A DNA stretch of 64,000 nucleotides, taken from positions 105,010 to 169,009 of the forward strand of contig LUCM01005701.1 in the NCBI GenBank assembly GCA_008360955.1. Direction: 5' to 3'. The stretch is from Fasciolopsis buskii. Taxonomy: Eukaryota > Platyhelminthes > Trematoda > Plagiorchiida > Fasciolidae. The notes beneath the pieces were generated by a model. The model was given only the letters and a program-made list of their open reading frames with translations, was not told the DNA's origin and made no database searches. Made by a program: the position numbers and the translations under genes. Shown piece after piece: positions 1 through 11,369 of this stretch (positions within the stretch are counted from its first letter, which is position 1; each line of letters starts with the position of its first letter).

Positions 1-3000
1 AATTGCCTTGGTCGGCCAGATGCTACTTGGTCACTCTTGCCTGATTAAGCATGGTTGGATCGGAAGAAAAAACGAGGCAGTCAACTGAAGTCATTAGAAT
101 TAATAAACCTGATAATCAAACTTCCAAACAAAGATGCTTTTGTTGACGGGCAGATTTTCAATAAAATAAGAATTCATAATGAACCGACAAATGAATGAGT
201 TATGAGACGAACCTGGCATTACGAATTTGCAGCAATGCACTCCTGCAATTTTGTTCCTTCCGATATCAACCACTCAGTTCACGTTGTGTAAAACAGTGAA
301 CTCACCAGACGGCCAATAATCGTTGCCTCTGAAATAGCAAACACGTGCTTATAAGGCACTCAAAATAGCCTATATGCTGGTCATATTCAAAGCCTGGAAA
401 GTAATTTTATTCGGAGTAATGTGCGCAGCATAACAAACTGCATGAGGGAAATGGTAGTAACACAATCAAATTCACGAGGTAAGTTACGATTTACATGATG
501 AATGGTACTCTTGAATTTCCCGATGAATTCTTCTGCAGGATAATTGGGTCTTCCCTGACGAAATTCAGCCTATATGTGTTTAAAAAGAACAGAACTGAAA
601 CAGTCAATTTTGAGTCTGCAAGTAAGATGTTTATCATACTCTATAACCAAAACAAAATAAATTTACCAACTGCTGCACGTGTTTTCTCAGTACTCTTTAG
701 ACTGACTGAACATTGGAGAATCAAGTCGCATATTTTTAATGGCAGTGTTGGAACGTATCGGTAACAAAAGGGATGTATTGATAAAGGAATAATACAGAAC
801 AACCCCCATGTACACGCCTCTCTGCTCAACATAATACGGTAGTATGGGCTATTCTCTCAATTCCTGGCAGTGCACCCAACAGATTTATACCTTCCGCACA
901 CCTAACTGAGGAGGCCCAGAAAATTTATTCTCTTGACAGCCAAGTGACTAAAATATGGGCTACTCAATACAGCAGAAAGAAAAGTTTGTTAAATAAGCAC
1001 GAAGCCTTGGAATAGCAATGATCTATCAGAAGTAATATAATGTTCTCCTGAAATATCGCAGGTAAACCGGAAATCATCGTTCCTTAAAGGACTTTTATAT
1101 AAATATGTAAATACATATATATATATATATATATCAGTGAGTTTAAGTAATTTCCTCTACTTAAACTTGGAGTTTCATATTACTTTGGAATGAAAAGACG
1201 ACGACCATCCTTCTAGACTGCAATCTAACTTATACAGCCTTTTACATTGTATTGTAATGAGTAAGTCTTCGAATAAAGAACGTGGAAGTAACAACAAAAA
1301 ATTACTGTGCGAAAATACTTAGGGGTCAGTAATCTAGCGGTTAAGCACAGTAAATTGTATGTGAATGAATCAGTCATGAATATCACAATTGCGTAAACCG
1401 CGGTGGTTATAAACGTTTGCTTATCAGACTGGGAAGCTTTCCACAGCAAAAAAACAAATACTTTTGGAAACAACGACAGAATACGTGGACGTAATTGTCA
1501 CTATCCACGTTACAGATTACATTTGCTAGCTGAAGTGAGGCTTGAGGCCTTGGAGGAAGCTGAAGTAACCTGATCTAATTCGTGATCCTCATTGTTCATG
1601 GTATAAATTATGAATCACGAATTCGTTTAATGACCCGGTTCTGCTAACCGCTGTCACTAAATACGTGTGAAGTACGCGGAAAGATTGATGACACCCTGCA
1701 CTGGTAGAGGGACACGAAATCGGCTACCACAAAAATTCTTCGAATCGGCTTTCGTACACGAGCTGAGCGGCTGTCGGCTGTCTACGCTCACCCCAGTTGC
1801 ATCAAATTAAATGAGGAAGCGCCAACATCAGTTATATTGGATTATACTAACATCAGCCGCCAGTCAAGCACTGTATGATCGCAGTCGGAGTATGACCTGA
1901 GTTGACCCCGAGACAGTAGACCACTTAAAAATTACACCGGACTTCATCGACCACTTTACACATGAAATGAACACACACACACACACAGGAAATAACGACG
2001 CCTTCGTTGGCTTTAAACACAAAATCACCTGATCACAAAACTTACCATGAGCAAGGTCGCCCAAGGTAATTGAAACGTCGGCAGAAATTATGCTCTCAAA
2101 AAACAATATTGTGTTCTGGCAGTAAAAGTTCATTGTCCGCTAATTCGTAGATTCATTGTTAAAGACGGTGACCATCTTGGCGTTTTTTGGTTTCGCAGAT
2201 TTTAATTCTGTTATTATCTTCCTATAGGAGCCTTTACTTTCTGAGATATTTCAAAGTTGACTTTATTTGAAATTTTGCACGATTAAATTTTGCATATAGC
2301 CGAAAAGAGGTTCACAAACCCTTGGTTATTTACCCTATCGACCAAGACCACCCCACAAAAATATATGGGCAATAGAGCTCACTTGTCTTCTGACTTGTAC
2401 TGGTGGGTCACTAGTAAACGCCGGCTGTGTTCTGAGTGGGTCTTCTCTCTCGCTAGCTGGTTGGGCTAGCCTTTGGAATTCTGCTTTTTGTTTTGTGTCT
2501 GCCCACTCAGTAGGGCATCCAGTCCGTTCCATTCCGCTGTGTGACTACGAGACTTGAAGACCCAAACCCGCATAGTGTCTCCAGCCTTGGTGTGTGTTAA
2601 TGTCCTCCCAGGCCGCAGGCCTGTACTACTGTGACGTCTTGTGCTTCACTGTTGTGTGTTGATCAAGCCAACTGGGAAAAAGCAGTCACCTAAGACCAAT
2701 ATAGCTCTATATAATTCACTTAAAGCGAACTTCTGTGAGCCAACATTTTTTTATTCCTTCTGACGTACTTCGTAGCCACATCCCTGACCTCATCTTCAGC
2801 CGCTATAAAAGGTTAAAGAATGAGGATTACTAAGAATAAAGTGGCCAACAATAAATACAGGTTGTAGCTTTGCTGAATCTTGAGACGTTATGAAGACTGG
2901 AAGTATATAATTATGCGAAATCGATTACCGATATTGTGCTAAGCCGGTGGCTGTTGGACTGTAGAAAACGAGAACAATGGCAAGTTTTTGCACATAAATG

Positions 3001-3640
3001 GATGAAAGCACATTGGATAGGACTGTGAAATGCCGGCATTTTAACTAGGCATCATCAAGCCAAGCGGCCAAACATGTCAATTCAGGTCAGGATTGTTCGG
3101 CTAATGCACAACCCGGACCTAAAGGATATTCGGTTTATTCGCTTTTGTTCAAAAACTCACGACGTTATAATTTGTTCGCTGTTATCAGATTACAATTTTC
3201 TCTTGAGGAAAATGTGATTGAAAGTAAAGGGACAGCCAAGACACATTTGTTGTGTGCAGACACAATAAAAAAATTCAGTTTCAACATTTACTGTCGGTAT
3301 ACTGGTTAGCAAAAAATACACGTAGGTTTATCGTATTCCGTCGGTTGATTAAGCTTAACAAAACGAATCGCCATGGATGTTATTTCCACGATTACATTTC
3401 ATTCACTCTTTAGGTTAAAACAAACCATGGAATTTACATTCGCAAAATTTGACCTCCATTTCTTCGGACAAAGCACTTTAATTCTTGTGGTTTTCTTCCA
3501 TGGATCCGTTGACCTTAATTTTCGATGATGTGAACCAATCGCTTGTTTTGATGCTTCTTTTAGCCGACCCCTAAACCTTGTGATCGCTCGGCTTTTCACC
3601 TGAACCTCATTTGAGTACCGAGTGTTTACAACAACAGAAT
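1..3640. other. No gene recognised; two microsatellites
   Basis: I see no protein family or RNA gene here. An (AT)n run lies at about 1115-1134 and an (AC)n run at about 1970-1987. A GC-richer block at about 2340-2660 stands out from its surroundings but matched nothing I know. Open frames are short and overlap on both strands, as expected of non-coding DNA. Intron sequence of a host gene cannot be excluded. Confidence 0.5.
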
Positions 3641-4129
3641 TATTAAGATGGTTGTCATTCCTAAATGCAACACTAGCAAGTTTATTTTAGCGAAGTTCGC
3701 TTTGACCACACAACCATTGTTTTGCAATTGGTGGTGTTGTGTAAGTGGCATTCTTTTAGAAATGCAAGAGTTTACCATACTTCTTCCTAACCTCAGTGGT
3801 GTGAAATATGGAAATTTGGAATTGGGCCTTAACAAGATGAAATCTAATAGCTATGGTTCTTGTGTACCTGAGTTTATCGACTAAATGATTTGATTTCAAA
3901 TTAAGCATTCATTTTGAAGTTGCTATGAGACAACTTCACACAGGAGATTCAATATAGGCAATACTACCAACGCAATTATACACAAAGACAAATCGCAAGT
4001 TTTATAAAGGCCGATCCAGTGGTTAATGCAATCTGCGCTAGGCAGTAATGATGCCCTTTTAACTGGTAAGGAATCACTGTTATTCACTAGTTTCAGGACG
4101 CTAAGTGTAATTGTGATTATTTCTTAGGA

Positions 4130-4656
4130 ATGATCACTTGTAATCGTTGTTTTTCACTCACCTTTGGGGAAAATAATTTTTCACTCCATCAAATTGATTT
4201 TGTCTTTTCTCCCGGCCGAAAGATTAACCATTCACGGTCGAAAAACAACCAGGTTTTATCCAATGGGACTGTCACCGCTCAGACTCACCAGAATGAAACC
4301 CCGGCGAAGAACATGCAGGATGATCACATCTGCAATGAATTTCTCGAAAATTTCACGGGGTTTTCCGTTTCAAACGAGAGAAATCCAGTTCAAAGAAGAA
4401 ACAGTTTATAACTCCTGCAATTCTGAAACTGTGTTCACAAAAAGAATACGGATTTATAAAATGTAGTGGTGGGCATGTAATAATACCTGACATTGGTGTA
4501 CCTGACCATCCTAACCCGACCGATTCCACTCTCCTTTTAAAACAACTCCTAAACATTGAAACCCCTGGACCAACCATCAAATCAGCACTCGGACCTAACC
4601 GATGGGTCCGTACACTGTGCTCAGGAGACAAGACTTTGGTATATTTATTTCTATAA
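4130..4656 (+). CDS. Candidate 3' end of an unknown host gene (two exons, 29-nt intron)
   Basis: No family recognised. A T-rich 3' splice site (…ttatttcttag, ending 4127) is followed by an open frame from 4128. Splicing out a 29-nt intron (GT at 4360, AG at 4387-4388) joins this frame in phase to a second frame that stays open to TAA at 4654-4656, giving about 165 codons. The first part is Asn-rich and polar with several N-x-S/T sites; the second holds the stretch CSGGHVIIPDIGVPDHPNP. A GTATAT at 4639 could be a donor instead, making the stop non-native. A possible upstream exon with a strong acceptor lies at 3797-3884. Long frames on both sides of the short intron argue for coding, but without homology this stays tentative. 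Confidence 0.28.
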
Positions 4657-4659
4657 CTT

Positions 4660-5900
4660 ATTGTAATGGCATGCCTTCATTTTTTATCAAGCCTAGTTGT
4701 TAAGTAAAAGATCTGGTTTCAGATTCCGCAGCGAAACTACAAGTTCAAATTAACAAATTTGTAAAACGTACAGGTCCTTCATTTGCTCTAGTTAACTTTA
4801 GATAGTCAGATGGTCATGTTCGAGATTTAAATTTATGTTTCTGGCTCAAATGCAAACTGCGGATTACTTTGGTAGTCTTCCAATATGCATAGTTGTCTTC
4901 TCAAAAACCTTCTACTTGCTTGGATCAGCAATGAAAGGGAAATCAATAGCTTTTAAAATGTAATTCCGATTTGGGGATAGGACTGCAAAATCAGGAGGAG
5001 ACTTTTCAGTAATCTGCCGTTTCTGAGATATTTCCAACAATCGTTTCAGTGATATTCTGTCTACAATGCTGCGATACAGTATCGGAGTTGCAGTTTACTG
5101 TATTGCAAGGGAGGGACGGAATCGCAACCAGCATACCTCTAACTTGCCCCCGTCAACGAGATTTGTGTGCCAAAATTTATCACCAAACCATGGAATAAAG
5201 TCTTCAAAGCAGTAGTTTAGTTCACAGTCTGAAATTCGTTACTGAACAGAAACTGTCTAATTTATGTGTCTAACAGTGGTAGTCTTAACGTCATTAGATG
5301 TTACTGACTTTTTCTTACTGAGTTAACCACAATAATAACCAAAATAGCCGCAGCAATATTCTTTGCTTCAAAAACAATACCCTCCATTAGATAACGAACA
5401 CGGCAGATTTCAGTTGTGAGTTCACCCGAAAGGTCAAAGCTGTCTCTATGTTTTATGCAGACGCATTTCATAAAAACGCTCCAGATTAGATGCTAACAAG
5501 AAACAAATTAGCAACTTGTATTTCATATTTACATGTTTCAATTTTTGAGTCCAAAACACGATTGTGATTATTATCCTTTTCGTATCGCCTCACATATCGC
5601 TGGACATACTCAAATAACAAGTTCAAATGCCTGATGATTTGGCCAATAATTCTGTTGTTCTAAATCTAGTCGATAGGAATATTTCTCCCTCCTTTGCCAT
5701 GTTCCACAAACTCAATTAGGGTGTCCAGTGATTCTGACAAACAACTTGCCATCTTGCGTGATCTTTTTAAATGGTCATTCAGTTTGAGTGGTAAGTCTGG
5801 AAAATTTGACAAGAAGTTACGTACTGATAAATAGCCTAAGGGGAATGGCAAAAATAATAGCCGAAATTTTTTAATACAGGTATGGTTGCAGGTTAGAGAA
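4660..5900. other. No gene recognised
   Basis: AT-rich sequence with only short overlapping frames on both strands; nothing recognised. Confidence 0.5.
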
Positions 5901-5924
5901 TGGTGTGGCCACAACATCAAAGCA

Positions 5925-5955
5925 CTGATGAAGTCACCTCGATAGGTGATGAAAC
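5925..5955 (+). ncRNA. Hammerhead-ribozyme-like motif
   Basis: The sequence carries CTGATGA (5925-5931), then a 6-bp stem (GTCACC at 5933-5938 with GGTGAT at 5945-5950, closing G-U pair, 6-nt loop), then GAAAC (5951-5955). This is the order of the conserved hammerhead core (CUGANGA, stem II, GAAA). One extra A lies between the core and stem II, and outer stems I and III are weak here. Hammerhead motifs are known in the terminal regions of Penelope-like elements, and a TA microsatellite follows within 50 nt. It may be a decayed or inactive copy. Confidence 0.4.
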
Positions 5956-5997
5956 GTTTGCAATCAAATTGCCCAGCTCAGCGAACAAACCAATGTC

Positions 5998-6038
5998 ATA
6001 TATATACATATATATATACATATATACATACATATATA
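5998..6038. repeat. TA/CATA microsatellite
   Basis: Runs of TATA interspersed with CATA directly follow the hammerhead-like hairpin. A similar hairpin plus TA tract occurs near 11.3 kb, suggesting a dispersed short element with a microsatellite end. Confidence 0.8.
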
Positions 6039-6039
6039 A

Positions 6040-7050
6040 GGTGCACAAGTGCCACCGTAACCATCGCGAAGAAACGAGACGATGAAAAAGGAAAGGGGAA
6101 GAAGCACTGTGAATATTTCCTCACACCTGCTAGATCTTCTTGTCTTCATCTTCATGGTCTTGATTATCCCTGGAGACGTGTGAGTCGTCAGTGGTAATGA
6201 ACAATGGGTTAACGCTAAAACTGGAAGCGCTTTCACTTTTTCAGAGACCATACTGCAATGTGCGCCCGTTTCATTCACGTCACAATCTGAAATGGACATC
6301 ACGAAAGTAGAGCAACCTAAGCGGAAGGTCAGTAATATTATCGGCCAGCATAAATCTTTAAACGCAACGTTCCCGCTAGTTGCTCAACTGTGACAAAACA
6401 CAAAACATTGCCCACTGTGTTTTGTACTCCGCACGCTTGCAACATATCTCGGAATACTTTATACATCAGGACCACACGTAATTTCCACAAGGCAAACCGG
6501 AGAAGTCATTTCAAGGGACCATAAAGTTTAAACCACTTCACCCGACCATCGACCAGGACCTCGCCGATTACTGAGCCTCGGCATGGATGCCAAAACCGTC
6601 ATATACGCAATAGGGAGACACTGTGTCATGGGATTCACGTGCATCACAAGCTGAAATGCACGGTACAGAGGGAGAACTTCAGCCAACGCACAGTAACTTA
6701 GACGGCTTCAGTATTTACACAACCAAATCTAGTATTGTCGAGCACAACCGTTCCGTTTCACTAACTCTGCACAGCGGCAATTCATAAGGCGCACTGAAAT
6801 AATCTGTCAAGATAGAGAATTCATTTCTGTTTACAGATGGATTTCATAATCTCTAGTAAAGGGATCAGCTGTGAAATAATTAAACTTGAATTTTACAGGC
6901 TGGGTAGAAATTTTCATTTTTGTTACAATACAAAGTAGGTAGGTGGTAAGATACGCAGCAAGTCATGTGAATTTAGTCAACAATTTAATGATGCTATTCA
7001 ACGCAATTGTGAATGATATAATGTTAATAACACAGCGTTGTTGGTAGATG
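6040..7050. other. No gene recognised
   Basis: Two stretches, near 6270-6300 and 6635-6665, share a loose motif (CACG…TCACAA.CTGAAATG) that could be a remnant of a dispersed repeat. Otherwise nothing recognised. Confidence 0.4.
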
Positions 7051-7057
7051 TAACGTG

Positions 7058-7096
7058 CGAACGTTTCGACTACTGTGGGCAGTCTTTCTCAAGGCA
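7058..7096 (-). ncRNA. PLE 3'-terminal hairpin (GAAACG type)
   Basis: Read on the minus strand: CTTGAGAAA, a 6-bp stem (GACTGC with GTAGTC, one G-U pair, short loop), then GAAACG. It sits about 130 bp beyond the GIY-YIG coding end of PLE-1, where PLE terminal sequences belong. It resembles a degenerate hammerhead core (the CTGANGA box is altered), so self-cleavage is unlikely without rescue changes. Confidence 0.4.
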
Positions 7097-7226
7097 TGTT
7101 TTACAATTACATGGCTGCGGGAAAGTTCACATGCCAACTGATGTTTAGTGAATGTGTGCGCTTTGAACTGTGGGTCGGGTGAGAGAATAGTTGTCCTTCA
7201 CGTCATGCATCGCCTTCGTGGTGGGG

Positions 7227-7768
7227 TCAGCTAGCCTGGTGACCTTTGGAATGTTTGTTTCTCAAAGATATTAGGGCTGTCCATATCTCCGAAATCTCTG
7301 CTCCGTCGTTCCGATTGATGCATGCGGGGTGGGGGCTTATCTCCAGAGTCTCGGCAAATTTACGTTCAGTGCAGATCCTTAATCCACGTTGGGGTACTTT
7401 CGTGTTTTCATTATCCGTCATGTCCCTCTGCTATGGCATGCAGAGCGATGGCTGAAGTCTTGATGAGGTCGCCTTATCCTTCTGTGTTCTGCTATCCATG
7501 TCCCCAGTTGTCTGTTGGTTTGTCCAGTGTATTCTGCTGGGCATTCTTTGCAACTCATTTTGTAGATACAGTTGTCATGGTCTTGCACACCGACTTGATC
7601 TTTAGCATTTGGTAAGTGACGCTTTAAAGTATTATCCATCCGGAAGAAAGTATGAATATCAAAGTCATGGAGGGCCTTTCTTATTGCCTTCGAAGTTCCC
7701 GATCTGTACGGAATTCCGACTGAGGTCGTCTTCTTTTTCTCTTCTTTCTTCGTCTTGGTTGTTGACAT
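7227..7768 (-). pseudogene. PLE-1 GIY-YIG endonuclease domain
   Basis: The frame at 7768-7418 contains NCIYKMSCKECPAEYTGQT followed by R and an AEHRR segment, matching the GIY-YIG pattern (IYK.xCKxC…YxGQTxRxL…EHRR) of Penelope-like elements. The downstream part, in another frame (7421-7227), ends with SEIWTALIS, as in PLE C-termini. The domain would nick target DNA for retrotransposition. At least one frameshift near 7420 splits it, so it cannot make the full domain. Confidence 0.8.
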
Positions 7769-7772
7769 GCAA

Positions 7773-9060
7773 TCATTCAGTTGTTTTCTTATGAGACGTG
7801 GCGGATAGTGATTGTCTTGAAAGATGTCGTCTCAGTTCTTCTTTACGTTCGGCATCATCACTGCATAGCTTTTTAAATCTGTTGGCTAACGAGGAAATAA
7901 GTGTCCGTTTCACGCATTGTGGATGAGCTGAACTGAAGTCCGAATACTTATCCGCATGTGCGGATTTTCTGTGAATGCCAATATTGAATTTTCTTGAGTC
8001 ATTAACTTTCAACCGACAATCTAAGAAGCTAATGACTATACTGATGTCTTCTGACTCTAATGTGAACGTAATGGATCTGCATTGCTCAGTGAGAGCTTGG
8101 GGAAAACTATCTTTTTTTGCCGACTTGATGATTGCGTGGGGGGTGAATAAATTCCACTAGAACTTTTGATTCATTTGAATGTAGGAAGAGGTTTGCTACG
8201 ATGGGGGATATGGGTGATCCCATGGCCATACCATCCGTTTGTTTGTATATCTCATATTTGAACGTGAATTATGATGACATGATGCAAAGTTCTATACCCC
8301 TGATATTTTCGGATGGAGCTAGTACGGTCCGCTCTTCTACGGAAGTGTCTGATATTAACAATGAATGTAAATAATGCAGACTGTCTGTAATGGGTACACT
8401 CGTGTATAAAGAGGGTACATCAAAAGTGACAGCAGCTCCATCGTTTTCTAGTTCAACGTCTTTCAGCAAATGGGCGAATTCGAGAGCGTCATTGATATGA
8501 CTTACTACTATCTCCTGATAGGGCTTTAATAATCCATTGAAATATTTTGCCAATTTATACGTACCGAAGGAAGTGCAGTCTACAAATGGACGAATGGGTA
8601 TGTCGGGTCTGTGGATTTTTGGTAAGCCGTAAATCTTCCAGGTCTGCTTGTTTTTGGCGTTAATGAGAACCACAGAGATTTCCGAAGTTTCTTCTTCAAG
8701 CGCTTGTTTGCATGGGCCTTTGATTTGTTGAGTGATGCATTCACCTTCTTCTTTTCTATTTTTTCATAAGTTCCATCCCGCATGTGCTCGGCGACCTTTG
8801 ACTCGTAACTCAATCTGTTGAGAATAACTGTAACATTCCTTTTGTCCGCTTTTGTGATGTGCATTGTTCGATCTCATTTTAGTTTTGTCAGTGCTTTCCC
8901 TTCCTCCACTGTGATATTTGGTACAATTGGCTGTTGGTTCTTAAGAATATTCCATATCATCAGTCTAGCTTGCTTGGCGTTTTCTTCCGTGAGGTTCGAT
9001 AAAGCTTGTTCCACTGTTGGCAAAATTTATTCGACCATCAGCGGTTTCATCTGGAGATCG
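7773..9060 (-). pseudogene. PLE-1 reverse transcriptase (broken)
   Basis: From the 5' side: a segment with ALTKLK then ITKADKRNVTVIL (PLE: ADKG..TV), YGLPKIHRPDIPIRPFVDC (8673-8580 area), motif A TFDVPSLYTSVPI, then TDGMAMGSPISPIVANLF near 8240-8190 (PLE: DGVAMGSPLSP), and the thumb with FLDC…HRKSAHADKYSDF…HPQCVKRTLI at 8012 downward. The YVDD catalytic block expected between GSPISP…NLF and the FT.E…FLD segment is absent, apparently deleted along with flanking residues. Frameshifts lie near 8665 and 8160, and a stop near 8873. Confidence 0.82.
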
Positions 9061-9110
9061 AAATTTCGCTGTCTTATTTTCATTGCATCATTCACAACTA
9101 AAACCAATAT

Positions 9111-9690
9111 ATGGCGCATCGATATTTCGATACACTCCTTGCGTCATTTGGCCCTGATATTTACAAACTGGTCACCAATGGGATTGCCTTGGGAAAGAAC
9201 CTCACCAAATGGATCAATCACCGCACATTCAGTCAACGTTGTCTTCAGTGTAATGTCCGCCAAACTCTCGCTGTTAGACCTCCGGATGATTTAGTTCAAT
9301 CTGTGAAATCCGCCTTGGTTGCTTCGCGTACGTTTTTACGACCACTTATTCACTATTGTACAATAAACATACGTCCAATATGTTTTAGATTACAGAATAC
9401 TGATGACCGTCTGAATCATTTGCTCCCAGCAGAATTCCTCGAACAAGTTCGAACCGTCATTGAACAACAACGACTACACGCGCTTAAAACATGCCAAACA
9501 AGACAGAAACGCAAGTACATGAAATTAATCTCACAAAAGACGACCAAGAACGGATCAAAATCAAAATCAGAAAACCTACGGTAGTGAACACCAAACATAT
9601 CTACAGACCGTTGACTTCTGTAGAGTTGCAATTTCTGCAAAATTTTGAGTCCTTCAGTATCTGTTTCGCTGTGATCCATTTCGCAGAAAT
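9111..9690 (+). pseudogene. PLE N-terminal coding region, inverted relative to PLE-1
   Basis: The plus-strand frame 9111-9584 (157 codons) has WINHRTFSQRCLQCNV and later LKTCQTRQKRKYMKL, matching the region upstream of the RT in PLEs (arginine/lysine-rich segment before the RT). A shifted frame then reads RPLTSVELQFLQ…FSI near 9600-9665, matching the PLE signature 'RxLT..E...L..G..F.I'. These parts precede exactly the residues with which the minus-strand PLE-1 begins at about 9060. The two blocks are therefore non-overlapping halves of one protein placed head to head, as expected of a 5' inversion during insertion; two separate copies is the alternative. Confidence 0.6.
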
Positions 9691-9699
9691 AATCAAATC

Positions 9700-11220
9700 C
9701 TATCAGTATTTTTCTTTGTTTACAAGGGCATTTCCTGTGCAGTTTTCGTCCAATTATTTGGGAACAGATTCTAAAAAAGAATTTGGATTTTCTATGTTTA
9801 CGCTTCAAGGTCCCAGGGAATATTGCGCTGTCATTTGCAAAATTGAGCATATCTGCCGGAAATTTTGATCAGTTATAAATTTTAATCGAATTTCACTTAT
9901 GACTTGTATCCCAAGCCCCCGCAGCCAAATGCATCTTACACGAAACCTATTATCTTGAAATACTATAACAAAGGCAGCAGTATTAATATCCTTGGATGAC
10001 TCAGTCTTAGAAAGCGCTTCTATGAGATGGGCTGGTGCGCAAATAATCAGTCCTCGTGGAATTATGGTTTTGTGGAAACAACAACAGGCTCAGTGACTAT
10101 TCAACCAGCACACTGCTGGCACCAATCATTCGTTTCACTTATTAAACACAAGAAAAAATCCCTAACTGTTTTCTGAAGAATCTCTCCGGACTGTTGTCTG
10201 TCCTCAGTTAGAAATTTCCGCAACACCGCTAGTTTGCACCATAACTGCAATCTGACGATAAAGTCTTTCGCAAGTTTGAATGTATGATTACTATTGTTTA
10301 AGTGATTTGTAAACCCACTTTCTGGTCATTCATCACTGAGAGTAATTTCCATAATTTGGAAGCCATTAATAATGAGGCGACTTTATTTTTATGGCCTTAT
10401 AACGGTGAAAGTTCTGTGTTCCGAGGAGGAGATCACCGGTTGGATTGTTAACTCGAAATTTGTCCTATCTTTTCAACCAATGACAACCCATAAAATACCA
10501 CCCATGCTTGGGTGCGGAGCATATAACTAAACTCGCTCCTGCTGACTATGACTGATTGAATTCACTTCCACCCAGAAAATAGGTATGTCAAAGTGGTATA
10601 CACTCAGTTCTTCAGAGAGCAGGACCCGCACAAATCAGCAGTTTGCAGACGGGTCCCATAATTTCTTAGACTTTTTAAGATGGATTTTGTTCCCAATCCT
10701 TCAAGTTTATAATTATGCATGCTGCAAAATATTCCCCTTAGTGATCAAACGTGTTTCATAGAGTTAATACAAAAATGGATCCTTCAAAGTAGATCCAGAT
10801 GTTAGCACCACACCAGCCAAAGTGTGTCATGTAGATCTGGTAATCTGAGTAGTACATTCGTTGTCATTCCTTGCCGGCAAAGTCATAATGTTTAAGTTGA
10901 AAAAATGGTGCCTAATATTTTTTATCAGTGGAATTTACGAATAAACAAGGCAAATAATCTGTAGATCCTTCCGGAACCAAAATCAGCAGACAGTTCTGAA
11001 GCGAAATTTGTTTTTCTTCCGCGTAAAACCACTTCAAGTATCACTAAACAAGGAAATCTGAAAGAATGACTCTTTGCTGACAGCCCAAAAAGCATTGTAA
11101 ATTTTCCACAGCTGAATATGTAACTTGTAAGAAAACAGTACACTCGGCTGCAACGCATTGCCAACTAGACCTAAAAGCACTTAAACACCTTTACTCGCCT
11201 TCTTTATCGTGTTTTATCCT
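9700..11220. other. No gene recognised
   Basis: AT-rich, short frames only. Nothing recognised. Confidence 0.5.
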
Positions 11221-11230
11221 AGCGCGCAAC

Positions 11231-11366
11231 GATATATATATATTTGTAGATTTGAGCAGGTTTACACTGAGTTAATACGTTTGTCGTGACGTTTCGATTC
11301 AAACTGGGACTCGTTGTCAAACGTGAATGAGTGATTGAATTATATATATATATATATATATATATA
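11231..11366 (-). repeat. Short element: TA tract, GAAACG hairpin, TA tract
   Basis: TA microsatellites at about 11231-11243 and 11340-11366 flank a segment which, on the minus strand, reads GACAACGAGTCCCAGTTTGA then ATCGAAACGTC. GAGTC/GAATC forms an imperfect stem before GAAACG. Its layout parallels the motifs at 5.9 and 7.06 kb, so it may be an isolated PLE terminus or a short non-autonomous relative. Confidence 0.4.
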
Positions 11367-11369
11367 TTC

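Larger units (their letters stand above)
7058..9063 (-). mobile_element. Penelope-like element, degenerate (PLE-1), main part
   Basis: On the minus strand the order is an RT N-terminal part (about 9060-8580), RT palm (8673-8160), RT thumb (8012-7773), GIY-YIG endonuclease (7768-7227) and a terminal hairpin (7096-7058). This is the known order of Penelope-like retroelements. Frameshifts and stops break the frame at least four times. The 5' coding part that should precede 9063 lies instead on the plus strand at 9111-9690. Such elements move by target-primed reverse transcription; this copy is dead. Confidence 0.85.

Noticed and set aside
306..328. 23-nt micro-exon candidate on the minus strand (tgctatttcag … GTGAGT)
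   Set aside because: Splice signals are good, but no neighbouring exon could be joined to it.
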